Shown here: piece after piece, positions 1 to 8,690 of the stretch | How the letters are laid out: each line of letters starts with the position of its first letter | Numbering within the stretch: the stretch's first letter is position 1 | DNA from: an uncultured Elusimicrobia bacterium | GTDB lineage: Bacteria; Elusimicrobiota; Endomicrobiia; Endomicrobiales; Endomicrobiaceae | NCBI GenBank assembly: GCA_937916125.1 | Contig: CALGGE010000045.1 | Location: forward strand, 1-28,134 | DNA: 28,134 nucleotides | Direction: 5' to 3' | Position numbers and translations under genes: made by a program | Notes under the pieces: generated by a model | Told to the model about the DNA's origin: nothing | The model's database searches: none | Seen by the model: only the letters and a program-made list of their open reading frames with translations

Positions 1-1071
1 TCGTTGATATCAATAATTTTTTTGTTTAAATATTTTAAATTTTGGAAAAAAGATAAAATAATATTATTTTTATTAATCTTTTTATTTTATGGTTTAGCGT
101 TAACTTTTTGTAATAATTTTTCTCAAAGTTTTAAGGAAGTTCAAAATTATTTCATAGGTTGGTTATTCCCTTTTCTTCTCGGATACGCCATAATTAATAA
201 AGAACAAAAGATAAAATTGTTAAAATTATATATAATAATATTTTCTTTTACCTTATTTTTTGGCTTCTTGGCATATTTCAATATAATTCCTAATGAATTT
301 TCATATATTTATTTTACCCAGGATAGCAGACTTGCAGTAATTTGCAATCATACCGTTTTCGGTGCAAAATGCAGTTTTATACTGGCTATGCTAATTGTAT
401 TATTTTTATTTATGAACAATAATAAAAATAAATATATGATTTCAGCAGGAATATTGTTTTATATGTCTGCATTATTGTTATCAGGAACAAGAGCCTGTTA
501 TATTTCTACATTTGTTGTCTTTTTATTAACGATATTGTTTTATACTTTTAACAAAGGCAATCCGGTCAAGGGTATTTTCTTTATTATTTTTATGGTCGTT
601 TTATCTTTATCCTTTTATTATTTTAATCCGGTTTTGCATAAAAGATTAAACAATACAAACATAAAAACAGATTCCTCGTTAGTTCAACGGATAGATATAT
701 ATAAACATGGTCTGCAGCTTCTTAAAAATTACAAACTTTTTGGTTATGGTCCCAACAATTCAATAAAACAAGAAGGAAATATTTATAATTTAGCCCATTT
801 TCATAACATTTACCTTCAAATGATTTTGGATTTCGGAATAGTTGGCTTTTTTTTATTTATATTGATAATATTTTTTGTTTTAAAAAAAACATTACTGCTT
901 TACAGACAAACAGGCTCAATATTATACCTTATGTTGTTCTTTGCTTGGATTAGCATATTAATTTCCCAATTGTTTGATTGCTTTTTCAGATCTTCTTTTT
1001 TTGCCGGACAATGTTTTTGGATTACGGGACTTATATTAGCTGACGATAAAAACCGAAGTTTGCCACTTTGA
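1..1071 (+). CDS. O-antigen ligase / Wzy-type polymerase family protein (5' end outside window)
   Basis: The frame is open from the first base, so the true start lies upstream and at least 356 residues are visible. The protein is very hydrophobic, with about nine to ten membrane segments. It has the layout of the Wzy_C/WaaL superfamily: a short SGTRA motif after a membrane helix (about residues 160-164), then a hydrophilic loop with RIDIYKHGLQLLKNYKLFGYG, then HNIYLQ followed by GIVGF (about residues 267-282). Such proteins sit in the inner membrane and join undecaprenyl-linked glycan to lipid A core or polymerise it; the exact substrate cannot be told from sequence. The stop codon lies in the loop of a strong hairpin. 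An exopolysaccharide polymerase or a protein-glycosylating O-oligosaccharyltransferase are alternatives. Confidence 0.75.
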   Translation, partial: SLISIIFLFKYFKFWKKDKIILFLLIFLFYGLALTFCNNFSQSFKEVQNYFIGWLFPFLLGYAIINKEQKIKLLKLYIIIFSFTLFFGFLAYFNIIPNEFSYIYFTQDSRLAVICNHTVFGAKCSFILAMLIVLFLFMNNNKNKYMISAGILFYMSALLLSGTRACYISTFVVFLLTILFYTFNKGNPVKGIFFIIFMVVLSLSFYYFNPVLHKRLNNTNIKTDSSLVQRIDIYKHGLQLLKNYKLFGYGPNNSIKQEGNIYNLAHFHNIYLQMILDFGIVGFFLFILIIFFVLKKTLLLYRQTGSILYLMLFFAWISILISQLFDCFFRSSFFAGQCFWITGLILADDKNRSLPL

Positions 1072-1085
1072 GGGGCAAACTTCGG
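1053..1085 (-). terminator. 12-bp hairpin at the end of the O-antigen ligase gene
   Basis: The arms CCGAAGTTTGCC (1053-1064) and GGCAAACTTCGG (1074-1085) pair perfectly around a 9-nt loop that contains the stop codon. On the plus strand no T tract follows; the next bases are a 9-bp tandem duplication of TTCGGAAGA (1081-1098). On the minus strand the hairpin is followed by TTTTTATC, so it looks like an intrinsic terminator for leftward transcription. It may still slow or stabilise the end of the rightward transcript. Confidence 0.55.
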
Positions 1086-1114
1086 AAGATTCGGAAGATA
1101 TTGATAAAATAAAA

Positions 1115-1143
1115 TTGAAATTTGTTTGTATTTTATATATAAT
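1115..1143 (+). promoter_or_regulatory. Sigma-70-type promoter for comM-mrdA-rodA
   Basis: TTGAAA (1115-1120) and TATAAT (1138-1143) are separated by exactly 17 bp, which predicts a transcript start near 1150. The comM start codon follows about 85 bases later with a good ribosome binding site, AAGGAA at 1225-1230. No other gene lies between, so this should drive comM and probably mrdA and rodA. Confidence 0.7.
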
Positions 1144-1235
1144 GTGAAAAATTTTAATTGATTTAGAGTGTCGAGTATCAAATAAATAAAATAATATATA
1201 AATAAAAATCGCAAAGCGAAATAAAAGGAAATGCT

Positions 1236-2759
1236 ATGATTTCTTTTATACATTCCGCATCGGTACAGGGGATTGATGCCTGTTTAATTGATGTGGAAAT
1301 TGATATATCTTCGGGAATGCCGAGCTTTTCAATAGTGGGCTTGCCCGATACATCGGTTAAAGAAGCCAAAGACAGAGTGTTTTCCGCAATACGAAATTCG
1401 GGTTTTGATTTCCCTACGAAAAAGATTACGGCAAACCTTGCTCCCGCAGATATAAAGAAAGAGGGCAGTACGTTTGATTTGCCCATAGCTTTGGGCATAC
1501 TTGCCTGCAATAAAGTTCTTGAAAGAAGCAGTTTGAAAGATATTTGTGCGGTCGGAGAACTTTCTTTAGACGGTAAATTGAGACCGGTTAAAGGAATATT
1601 GCCCATAGTTTTAAGCTTACATAAGTTCGGTATAACAAAAATTATAGTTCCCGAAAAGAATAAAAATGAAGCTTGTGTGGCAACAAATATTGATATATAT
1701 CCTCTTAAAAATTTGGAAGAAGTAACAAAGTTCTTAAAAAAAGAAATTAAAATTGAGCCTTACGGAAAAGAATTTTCCGAAGAGACAAAAAACGTAAAAA
1801 TTTCTTCGGTGGATTTTTCGGATATCAAAGGACAGTTCTTTGCAAAAAGAGCAGCCGAAGTAGCTTGTGCAGGCGGACATAATATGATAATGGTCGGACC
1901 TCCCGGCTCCGGCAAAACCATGATTGCAAAGAGAATACCGACAATTCTTCCGACAATGAATACCGATGAAGCCATAGAAACCACAAAAATTTGGTCGGTG
2001 TCAGGTTTGATAAAAGCAGGCGAAAGTTTAATTACGGAACGGCCGTTCAGAAGCCCGCACCACACCACATCTTCTGTAGCACTTATAGGTGGCGGGTCGC
2101 ATCCTAAACCGGGCGAAGTAAGTTTGGCACATAACGGAGTTTTGTTTTTGGATGAATTGCCTGAATTTAAAAGAGATGTGTTGGAAGTATTGAGACAGCC
2201 GTTGGAAGATAAAATAGTTACCGTTTCCAGAGCAAAAAGTACGTTATCTTTTCCGGCATCGTTTATGCTTATAGCGTCAATGAATCCGTGCCAGTGCGGT
2301 AATTACGGAAGTGCAAAAGAATGTACATGCTCGCCGTATCAAATAAAAAAGTACAGATCGAAAATCTCAGGTCCGTTAATGGACAGAATTGATATACAGG
2401 TGGAAGTTCCTGCTCTTAAAATAGAAGAAATAACACAAAACAAAAATGTTGTTTCAGAATCTTCCGCCGCAATAAAAGAACGTGTTGTCAAGGCCAGAAA
2501 TATTCAGTACGAACGTTTTAAAGGCAAAAATATTTACTGCAATGCACAGATGGGTCCGCGTGAAATAAAAAAGTACTGCGTACTTGAAGAAAAAGCGGCA
2601 ACAATGCTGAAAAATGCCATAGAAAAGCTTGGTTTTTCCGCAAGAGCTTATGACAGGATATTAAAAGTTGCAAGAACGGTTGCGGATTTGGCTGCAAGCC
2701 CTACGATATCTGCCACACACATAGCGGAAGCAATAAAGTACAGAAATCTTGATAAATAA
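1236..2759 (+). CDS. comM: ComM/YifB family AAA+ ATPase (Mg-chelatase-like)
   Basis: At 507 residues the length is normal for the family. An N-terminal ChlI-like domain (about 1-170) precedes an AAA+ domain with Walker A GPPGSGKT at 221-228 and Walker B LFLDE ending at Asp306-Glu307. A Cys-rich segment, NPCQCGNYGSAKECTC, follows, and the C-terminal part is Mg-chelatase-like. In Vibrio and Haemophilus, ComM is a hexameric helicase that promotes branch migration during natural transformation; many non-competent bacteria also carry it. Start: ATG at 1236 with AAGGAA five bases upstream. It is the first gene behind the promoter at 1115-1143, and mrdA starts 13 bases after its stop. Nothing else here points to competence, so the cellular role is inferred from the family only. 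Confidence 0.93.
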   Translation: MISFIHSASVQGIDACLIDVEIDISSGMPSFSIVGLPDTSVKEAKDRVFSAIRNSGFDFPTKKITANLAPADIKKEGSTFDLPIALGILACNKVLERSSLKDICAVGELSLDGKLRPVKGILPIVLSLHKFGITKIIVPEKNKNEACVATNIDIYPLKNLEEVTKFLKKEIKIEPYGKEFSEETKNVKISSVDFSDIKGQFFAKRAAEVACAGGHNMIMVGPPGSGKTMIAKRIPTILPTMNTDEAIETTKIWSVSGLIKAGESLITERPFRSPHHTTSSVALIGGGSHPKPGEVSLAHNGVLFLDELPEFKRDVLEVLRQPLEDKIVTVSRAKSTLSFPASFMLIASMNPCQCGNYGSAKECTCSPYQIKKYRSKISGPLMDRIDIQVEVPALKIEEITQNKNVVSESSAAIKERVVKARNIQYERFKGKNIYCNAQMGPREIKKYCVLEEKAATMLKNAIEKLGFSARAYDRILKVARTVADLAASPTISATHIAEAIKYRNLDK

Positions 2760-2772
2760 AATGAGATTATAA

Positions 2773-4641
2773 ATGTCTTGGAGTAACGAAAACAGAAACG
2801 AATATCTTTCCTTTAAGGAAAAGCATAAAAATATATTTCTGCTTTTGTTGCTTGTTTTTTTTCTGTTGTCCGTAAAACTTTTTTATCTTCAGATAATTAA
2901 AGGAAATTATTACAAAACCGTTTCCGAACATCAGCGGTTAAGTACCACGCACGAAAGGGCATTTCGCGGACTGATTTACGATAGAAACGATAACCTTATC
3001 GTCGATAATATTACCAATTACGTTGCGTTGTTTTATCCTTTTGAACAGCAGTATATGCCGTCGGAAGAAAGTGTAGCAAAACTCAGCGAAATTCTGCAAA
3101 AAGATATTAAAAAATCCATAGAAACCGGCTGGCGTTACGGACGTGTGGTAAAACTTGCCGAAAATTTAACCGTTAACGAAGCATTTAAAATACAGGAAAA
3201 CAAACTTTTTCTTCCCGGTATTACCGTAGTAAAAGAACCGAAAAGAAGATATTATGACGCCGTTGAAAATGCACACGTTATAGGCTACGTAAATGAGCTT
3301 CGTGCCGAAGAGTTGGAAGATATGGATAACACGGATTTAAGAGTCGGCGATATTATCGGCAGATGCGGAATAGAGCAGAGTTTCGATAAATATCTTCGCG
3401 GTAAAGACGGCGGTTTGTCGTTTGAGGTAACGGCAAAAGGTCGCCATAAAAAAATGTTTAATTATGATGCTCCGACTATAGGCAATACCGTATATTTAAC
3501 CATAGATACCAACTTACAAAAAGTTGCATATAAAGCTCTTGCCGAATCTTCCTCAGGCAAAGGTGCTGCAATAGTATTAGACGTAAATACGGGTGCCGTC
3601 AGGGCGTTTGTTTCGTGTCCCGGCTATGACGTAAATAAAATTTCTTACATTAAAGAGTACAGAAAATATTTAAAAGATAAAAAACTTCCTTTTTTCAACA
3701 GATGCATACAGGCTCTTTATCCGCCGGGTTCGATATTTAAAATTATCACTTTTGCCGCAGCATTGGAAGAATTAAAATATAATTATCACATAGTTGAAAA
3801 TTGCACCGGCTTATTTGAGCTGGGCGACAGATTTTATTCCTGTTCTTCCAAAAAAGGACACGGGAAAGTTGATCTTATCTCGGCTATGGCATATTCCTGT
3901 AATGTTTATTTTTATAAAATCGGTTTAGCTTTGGGTGTGCGTGTCATAGATGAGTACGCAAAGAAATTTTATCTCGGCGAAAAGACCGGCATAGAAATAT
4001 CGTCGGAAAAAAGCGGTTTCGTACCTACTCCAGACTGGAAAAAAGCCAAAACCAAAATGTCTTGGTTGAAAGGTGACACTGCCATTTTATCCATCGGACA
4101 GGGTGCATTGTGGGTAACGCCTTTACAAATGGCAAATCTCATTTCTGCGGTTGCAAAAAACGGCATATCTTACCGACCGTATTTTGTTGAAAAGATAAGA
4201 GATTCAGTAACAAATAAAATTATATATTTACACGAGCCTGCACCGAACGAAAAAATAGAATTATCAAACCATACATGGCAACAATTACATAAATCTCTTG
4301 AAGCTGCCGTCGAATACGGCACTGCAAAAAGAACCAAATTCGACAATTTAAAAGTTGCGGCCAAAACCGGTACGGCCGAAAACCCTCAAGGCGATGACCA
4401 TGCGTGGGCAGTTGCTTATGCTCCCGCGGACAATCCTCAAATTGCCGTAGCGGTTATCGTGGAAAACGGCGGGTTCGGCGGCAGTGTTTCCGTACCCGTA
4501 GTAAGAGAAATTTTAAAACAATATTTTCATATTATTGATCCTGTTATCGAAGAAGACGAAAAAGATAAAAATAATATAAAGAATAACAAAAAAACAAAAA
4601 ATAATAAAAAGAAGAACAAAAAACAAAATGTTAAACATTAA
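2773..4641 (+). CDS. mrdA: Penicillin-binding protein 2, elongation transpeptidase
   Basis: A class B penicillin-binding protein of 622 residues that crosslinks peptidoglycan on the periplasmic side during side-wall growth. It has one N-terminal membrane helix (about 19-39), a dimerisation/pedestal domain with RGLIYDRN near residue 65, then a transpeptidase domain. The catalytic motifs are all present: SxxK as SIFK (Ser320, Lys323), SxN as SCN (375-377), and KTGT (531-534). Pairing with rodA just downstream, overlapping by 14 bases, identifies it as PBP2 rather than FtsI, which is encoded separately at 24533-26347. The last 30 or so residues form a charged Lys/Asn-rich tail not expected in PBP2. 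The bases before the ATG give only a weak ribosome binding site, suggesting translation coupled to comM. Confidence 0.93.
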   Translation: MSWSNENRNEYLSFKEKHKNIFLLLLLVFFLLSVKLFYLQIIKGNYYKTVSEHQRLSTTHERAFRGLIYDRNDNLIVDNITNYVALFYPFEQQYMPSEESVAKLSEILQKDIKKSIETGWRYGRVVKLAENLTVNEAFKIQENKLFLPGITVVKEPKRRYYDAVENAHVIGYVNELRAEELEDMDNTDLRVGDIIGRCGIEQSFDKYLRGKDGGLSFEVTAKGRHKKMFNYDAPTIGNTVYLTIDTNLQKVAYKALAESSSGKGAAIVLDVNTGAVRAFVSCPGYDVNKISYIKEYRKYLKDKKLPFFNRCIQALYPPGSIFKIITFAAALEELKYNYHIVENCTGLFELGDRFYSCSSKKGHGKVDLISAMAYSCNVYFYKIGLALGVRVIDEYAKKFYLGEKTGIEISSEKSGFVPTPDWKKAKTKMSWLKGDTAILSIGQGALWVTPLQMANLISAVAKNGISYRPYFVEKIRDSVTNKIIYLHEPAPNEKIELSNHTWQQLHKSLEAAVEYGTAKRTKFDNLKVAAKTGTAENPQGDDHAWAVAYAPADNPQIAVAVIVENGGFGGSVSVPVVREILKQYFHIIDPVIEEDEKDKNNIKNNKKTKNNKKKNKKQNVKH

Positions 4642-5968
4642 ATCTGTTTTTACCAAAATTGCGGAAAATATAGATATCACTTTTTGGATATCTCTTTTAT
4701 ACCTTTTGTTTATAGGTTTTACGGCGATATATTCGGCAAGTTTTAATAATGATAACTTAACAAAATTTGTCAGTACGCAAGGTGCGGCACTCGGTATCGG
4801 TGTTATCGGGATGATTTTTTTAGCCGGTTTCAACTATCAGCATTACAAACATTTTTATAAATTCATATATATTATTTCATGTCTGTTGCTGGTGTCGGTT
4901 TTGATTTTCGGTATGGAAATTAAAGGTACAAAAGGTTGGTTCAAATTCCCGTTTTTTTCGTTTCAGCCTGTTGAAGTTACAAAAATTATGTTGATACTTG
5001 TTCTTTCGGCATATATTGATATCAACTGGCGTTATATTAAAAAACTTTCAATATTTATAAAAACGCTTTTAATAACGTTTGGACATTTTGCTCTTATTAT
5101 GCTTCAACCGGATTTCTCTTCAACATTATCTTATTTCCCCGTTACGCTTGTTTTGCTTTATGTTGCAGGTGCAAAATTAACGCATATTTTTTCTGTTATT
5201 TTATACGGCGGACTGGCGGTATCAATACCGTTGCTTACAACATTTTTTAAACTTCAACCCGACCTGCTTGAAACCAATCAAATTCTTAATTTTTTTGTAA
5301 ATGCCACATCCCGGTGGCAAAATGCGGCCATCATTTTAGGTTCGGTAATTTTAATAATAGTTTTAATTAAATGGTTCTTAAACAAGCTGAGAATACCTAT
5401 CGGCTGGACGTACCCGATATTGTTTCTGTGTATAGTTATTGCAGGTTCTTTTTCTTCGATAGTCGTAAATAAATCGTTAAAAGAATATCAAAGAAAAAGA
5501 CTTATTGTTTTCCTTAAGCCCGAAATTGATGCCCGTGCTTCCGGTTATAATATTATTCAGTCAAAGATTGCTCTCGGTTCGGGAGAATTTTCAGGGAAAG
5601 GATTTCTTAAAGGCACGCAAACGCAGCTCGGTTTTCTTCCCGAACAAAGAACGGATTTTATTTTCTCCGTTATCGGTGAGGAAGGCGGTTATATTTTTGC
5701 TCAGTTTACAATCTTGTTCTATTTTCTTTTTGTTTGGCGGGCATTGGTTGTAGCACGGCAGGCACGCGACAGGTTCGGTTCCCTTATCGCTACGGGTATT
5801 GCCGTTATGTTTGCTTTTTACGGTATGATAAATATCGGTATGGTTATGGGGCTGATGCCCGTTACCGGGTTGCCGTTGCTGATGGTATCATACGGCGGGT
5901 CCGGTATGGTGTCGTCAATGTTCGCCATAGGGATACTGATATCCGTCCACATCAGAAGATTTTATTGA
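4628..5968 (+). CDS. rodA: RodA, SEDS peptidoglycan glycosyltransferase for elongation
   Basis: A polytopic SEDS protein (446 residues) that polymerises lipid II in the inner membrane, partnered with PBP2 encoded by the overlapping upstream gene. Signatures: GTKGWFKFPFFSFQP near residue 100, ASGYNIIQSKIALGSG near 303-318, LPEQRTDFIFSVIGEE, and the terminal GLPLLMVSYGGSG. The catalytic Asp of the family is kept as Asp301 in FLKPEID. The protein is longer than E. coli RodA (370); the extra length is an additional hydrophobic stretch at about 185-275. There is no Shine-Dalgarno beyond AGAAG in the mrdA tail, so coupling to mrdA is likely. No terminator follows the stop; the next gene converges 13 bases later. 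Confidence 0.93.
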   Translation: MLNIKSVFTKIAENIDITFWISLLYLLFIGFTAIYSASFNNDNLTKFVSTQGAALGIGVIGMIFLAGFNYQHYKHFYKFIYIISCLLLVSVLIFGMEIKGTKGWFKFPFFSFQPVEVTKIMLILVLSAYIDINWRYIKKLSIFIKTLLITFGHFALIMLQPDFSSTLSYFPVTLVLLYVAGAKLTHIFSVILYGGLAVSIPLLTTFFKLQPDLLETNQILNFFVNATSRWQNAAIILGSVILIIVLIKWFLNKLRIPIGWTYPILFLCIVIAGSFSSIVVNKSLKEYQRKRLIVFLKPEIDARASGYNIIQSKIALGSGEFSGKGFLKGTQTQLGFLPEQRTDFIFSVIGEEGGYIFAQFTILFYFLFVWRALVVARQARDRFGSLIATGIAVMFAFYGMINIGMVMGLMPVTGLPLLMVSYGGSGMVSSMFAIGILISVHIRRFY

Positions 5969-5981
5969 TATTTTCTTTTGT

Positions 5982-6368
5982 TTAATTAAATATTTCCTTT
6001 TCAAGTAAATTTTTAATTTTTTCCAATTTGCCTTTAAGCTCTTCGTTGTTTTCAATAAAAGAACCGATATCTTCCATATTTATATTTTGTAAATCGCTGT
6101 TGATAATGTTTGACAGTTCTCCGTCGTCAACGGTTATCGTGTGAATTTCTGTTTTTACTATCGCACCGAATTCCGCCAGTTTTGCCATAATTCTGTTTAT
6201 CAGATTTTCATTTAAAAACTGTTTCAAAAAACTTATATCGATAATATCGCTTTGTTCGCCGTTGGCTTCCGCGGAAGATACGGGAACAAACGCAACGGAT
6301 ACAATAAAAAATAACACGGCACAAATCACACACGCTTTTTTAAGTTTTATTTTGTTTATTAAATTCAT
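5982..6368 (-). CDS. Small secreted protein of unknown function
   Basis: I do not recognise a family. The predicted protein has 128 residues. A basic start (NKIKLKK) is followed by a hydrophobic core, ACVICAVLFFIVSVAFVPV, and a likely signal peptidase I site after SSAEA, so it should be exported. The mature part is about 95 residues, acidic and helical in appearance, ending in a charged stretch rich in Glu and Lys. The open frame extends to 6413, but a promoter predicted at 6402-6430 puts the transcript start near 6395, inside that extension, so the ATG at 6368 is preferred. GGAT lies eight bases before it. It converges with rodA and may be monocistronic. Confidence 0.6.
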   Translation of the reverse strand: MNLINKIKLKKACVICAVLFFIVSVAFVPVSSAEANGEQSDIIDISFLKQFLNENLINRIMAKLAEFGAIVKTEIHTITVDDGELSNIINSDLQNINMEDIGSFIENNEELKGKLEKIKNLLEKEIFN

Positions 6369-6401
6369 AATTTTTATCCGAAAACAGAGTTTTACATAAT
6401 A

Positions 6402-6430
6402 AGTATAGTCCATTAAATTGTTTTTTTCAA
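6402..6430 (-). promoter_or_regulatory. Sigma-70-type promoter for the small secreted protein
   Basis: Read on the minus strand, TTGAAA (6430-6425) and TATACT (6407-6402) are exactly 17 bp apart, predicting a start near 6395. This is 27 bases before the ATG at 6368 and begins just after the terminator of the upstream oxidase gene. Confidence 0.6.
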
Positions 6431-6434
6431 CAAT

Positions 6435-6469
6435 AAAAAATCAGGCGTTGGTTTGTTCGCCTGATTTTC
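6435..6469 (-). terminator. Intrinsic terminator of the oxidase gene
   Basis: On the minus strand an 11-bp stem, AAAATCAGGCG / CGCCTGATTTT, closes an 11-nt loop and continues into a T-rich run. It begins about 20 bases after the stop codon at 6489. The A-rich 5' side means it could also act in the other direction. Confidence 0.8.
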
Positions 6470-6488
6470 CGATAATATGTAAAATGTT

Positions 6489-7970
6489 TTATTTTTTAAA
6501 CATATTGTTCTGCCCGAGAATATTTGAAGGATCTAAAGAAAGCTTAAATTTACGCATTTCTTCAATACCCTCTTTGCCGAGCATTGCTTCCAAAAAGTGA
6601 TGTTTTACCTTGCCTATACCGTGTTCTGCCGTAACTGTCCCGCCCAAAGAAACGGCCTTACGTGCAATATCAAGATACAAACTTTTGCAACGTTCATATT
6701 CTTCCCGAGTGGCTGCAATTATATTGGCGTGCAAATGACTTTCGCCTATATGCCCGAAAGTTAAATTGAACAATTTGTTTTCGTTAAATTTCTGCTCGCA
6801 AAAATATATCATCTCATGCAGTTTGTCGTGAGGAACGGCAACATCCGTACCTACTTTCGGAATTTTATTTTTTTTCACTATCTCATTTACGCATTCGGGT
6901 ATTTTATGACGGAAAATTCTGAACTCTTCCTGCTGTTTCGCATCCGAAGCGAACCAAACATCGTCGGTATTTATGCCGTACTTTTCTATAATATCAATCC
7001 ATTTTTCCATTAATACGTCATAAGTTTCTTTTGTGCAATCCTGCTCAAATAAAATTCCCGCGTCGGCATTTTCCGGTATTACCGGATAATAAGGTTTAAT
7101 TAAATTCAATGCGTTTCTGTCAAAATATTCCACGGACATGGCGTTTATACCTAATGCGGCACTCTTTTTATTTTGCTCCGATAATGTTCTTACTTTCTTT
7201 ACAAAGTCCCAGGATTTTTCTTTCTTGTCGAAGAATATTATCCCGCCAAACAACATTTCAAAAGGTCTTATCAGTGTTAATTCCGCAGAAATTATAACGC
7301 CGAGTGTCCCCTCATGCCCGATGAAGATATCTATAAGGTCTGCGTTTTTATAATTATAATATGCGGCCGCATTTTTAATATTCGGTAAAATGTATTTCGG
7401 CAAACGTAATATTTTCTCGCCGACAGTTGTTTTTAATACGACAGTTCCGTCGTCGGAAGCAAAAGTTTCGCCTCTTTTAATATTTGCATAAGAACCGTCG
7501 GTAAAAACTATTTCCAGAGCGTTAATATATTTTCTTGTAGTTCCGTATTTAAATCCTCTTCCGCCGGAAGCATCCGTCGAAATGTTCCCTCCTATTGTTG
7601 CATTTTTTTCGGTAGGGTCGGGTGCATACATCCATCCGTTTTGCAGAACATAACTTTTAATTTTATTTACTATTGCACCGCTTCCGACTTTTATTACGGC
7701 TTTTGTTTCGGATATTTCCCGAATTGTGCCTATGGAATCAAATTTTTCCGTTGATAAAATTACTCCTCCGTAAGCCAAACAGCCGCCGGTCACTCCCGTA
7801 CACCCTGCGGCTACCGTAACGGGAATATTTTTTTCGGAACACTCTTTCAATAAAGAAGAAACTTCTTCTCTTGTTTCCGGAATATAAACTTTATCGGCGT
7901 TTGCTCCGAGCATTCCCGAAGCATCTTCCAAATAATGTGCAAATATTGATTTATCGGTTTTTATAATCAT
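6489..7970 (-). CDS. FAD-linked oxidoreductase, GlcD / D-lactate dehydrogenase type
   Basis: The 493 residues match the usual length of the FAD_binding_4 / FAD-oxidase_C family, which oxidises 2-hydroxy acids such as glycolate or D-lactate. The FAD-binding half includes AAGCTGVTGG (54-63) and PDPTEKNATIGG (117-128) followed by STDASGGRGFKYG. The C-terminal half has the metal-site pattern HIGESHLHAN (His407, His412, His414) and TAEHGIGK close to the end. No GlcE or GlcF partner gene is adjacent, which favours a single-subunit D-lactate or 2-hydroxyglutarate-type dehydrogenase; the substrate cannot be assigned. It starts four bases after the exonuclease stop with no visible Shine-Dalgarno, so it is probably translated by coupling in a two-gene operon. 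Confidence 0.85.
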   Translation of the reverse strand: MIIKTDKSIFAHYLEDASGMLGANADKVYIPETREEVSSLLKECSEKNIPVTVAAGCTGVTGGCLAYGGVILSTEKFDSIGTIREISETKAVIKVGSGAIVNKIKSYVLQNGWMYAPDPTEKNATIGGNISTDASGGRGFKYGTTRKYINALEIVFTDGSYANIKRGETFASDDGTVVLKTTVGEKILRLPKYILPNIKNAAAYYNYKNADLIDIFIGHEGTLGVIISAELTLIRPFEMLFGGIIFFDKKEKSWDFVKKVRTLSEQNKKSAALGINAMSVEYFDRNALNLIKPYYPVIPENADAGILFEQDCTKETYDVLMEKWIDIIEKYGINTDDVWFASDAKQQEEFRIFRHKIPECVNEIVKKNKIPKVGTDVAVPHDKLHEMIYFCEQKFNENKLFNLTFGHIGESHLHANIIAATREEYERCKSLYLDIARKAVSLGGTVTAEHGIGKVKHHFLEAMLGKEGIEEMRKFKLSLDPSNILGQNNMFKK

Positions 7971-7974
7971 AATT

Positions 7975-8568
7975 TTATTTTTTTATATTTAAAGATTGTG
8001 CAAAATACGTAGGTTCCAGAGTGTCTATCCCTTTTCTGTACAGGTTGTCGAATAAATATTTTGATATTCCCTGCATTGTTTTTACATCCGACATCGCACG
8101 GTGAGCCTGTTCCACTTCTACGTCGAGAGTTCTTGCAATATCACCGAGTTTATTGGATTGAAAGCTGAAATACTGACGGGAAATTATCAATGTATCAAGA
8201 TAGTACATCTCCGGCGAAGCTATACCGCTGTCCATTATTTGTTTGGAAATAAATCCCAAATCAAAAGGTGCGTTATGACATACCAACACATTGCCGTCAA
8301 TAAAATCTACAATGTCTTTTGCAATATCTTCAAACCTCGGTGCGTCTTTCACCATTGCGTTTGTAATACCGTGAATTTGCGAATATTTCGGAAGTATCGG
8401 ATAACCGGGATTTACAAGCGAGGAATATTCCGTGCTGACACCATTTTCAACTTTCAGCATGGCAATCTCGCATACTCTTGCTCCGTGATCTACGGAAAGC
8501 CCCGTAGTTTCCACGTCAAGAAATACCAAATTATCGGGATGGTTTGTTTGTATGGGCGAAGGAATCAT
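7975..8568 (-). CDS. DnaQ-like DEDDh 3'-5' exonuclease
   Basis: A 197-residue exonuclease domain related to the proofreading subunit of DNA polymerase III. The DEDDh residues are visible: FLDVETTG (Asp and Glu of Exo I, residues 17 and 19), HNAPFDLGF (Exo II) and HRAMSDVKT (Exo III, His then Asp five residues later). There is no polymerase or helicase domain, so it is either the epsilon subunit or a free-standing DnaQ-family nuclease such as RNase T or ExoX relatives. The frame stays open to 8679 through a repeat array, but that extension is low-complexity and would need a TTG start. The ATG at 8568 is chosen, though it has no Shine-Dalgarno because the repeat runs up to it. Confidence 0.85.
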   Translation of the reverse strand: MIPSPIQTNHPDNLVFLDVETTGLSVDHGARVCEIAMLKVENGVSTEYSSLVNPGYPILPKYSQIHGITNAMVKDAPRFEDIAKDIVDFIDGNVLVCHNAPFDLGFISKQIMDSGIASPEMYYLDTLIISRQYFSFQSNKLGDIARTLDVEVEQAHRAMSDVKTMQGISKYLFDNLYRKGIDTLEPTYFAQSLNIKK

Positions 8569-8572
8569 AATT

Positions 8573-8690
8573 AATGTATAATGTATAATGTACAATGTAC
8601 AATGAACAACAACAAAACGACAATGTATAATGTACAATGTATAATGTATAATGAATAATAACAAAACGACAATATACAATGTATAATTTT
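8573..8690 (-). repeat. 49-bp tandem repeat built from TAYAATG heptamers
   Basis: Two full 49-bp copies lie at 8573-8621 and 8622-8670, with a partial third to about 8690. Each copy starts with four heptamers of the form TATAATG or TACAATG and ends in an A/C-rich linker, AACAACAACAAAACGAC or the variant AATAATAACAAAACGAC. On the minus strand the linker reads GTCGTTTTGTT. The array lies in the predicted 5' leader of the exonuclease mRNA. The same heptamer recurs at 28121-28134. Confidence 0.9.

Noticed and set aside
1209..1219. Small TCGC-AAA-GCGA hairpin before comM
   Set aside because: Only four base pairs; too weak to call a regulatory element.
6369..6413. Longer form of the small secreted protein
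   Set aside because: The predicted transcript start lies inside this stretch, and the extension would precede a normal signal peptide.
8569..8679. N-terminal extension of the exonuclease through the repeat array
   Set aside because: It would need a TTG start without a ribosome binding site, encodes low-complexity sequence from the repeat, and the 49-bp period is not a multiple of three, so the open frame is accidental.
8573..8690. CRISPR-like array
   Set aside because: The copies are directly adjacent with no unique spacers, and there are no cas genes nearby.
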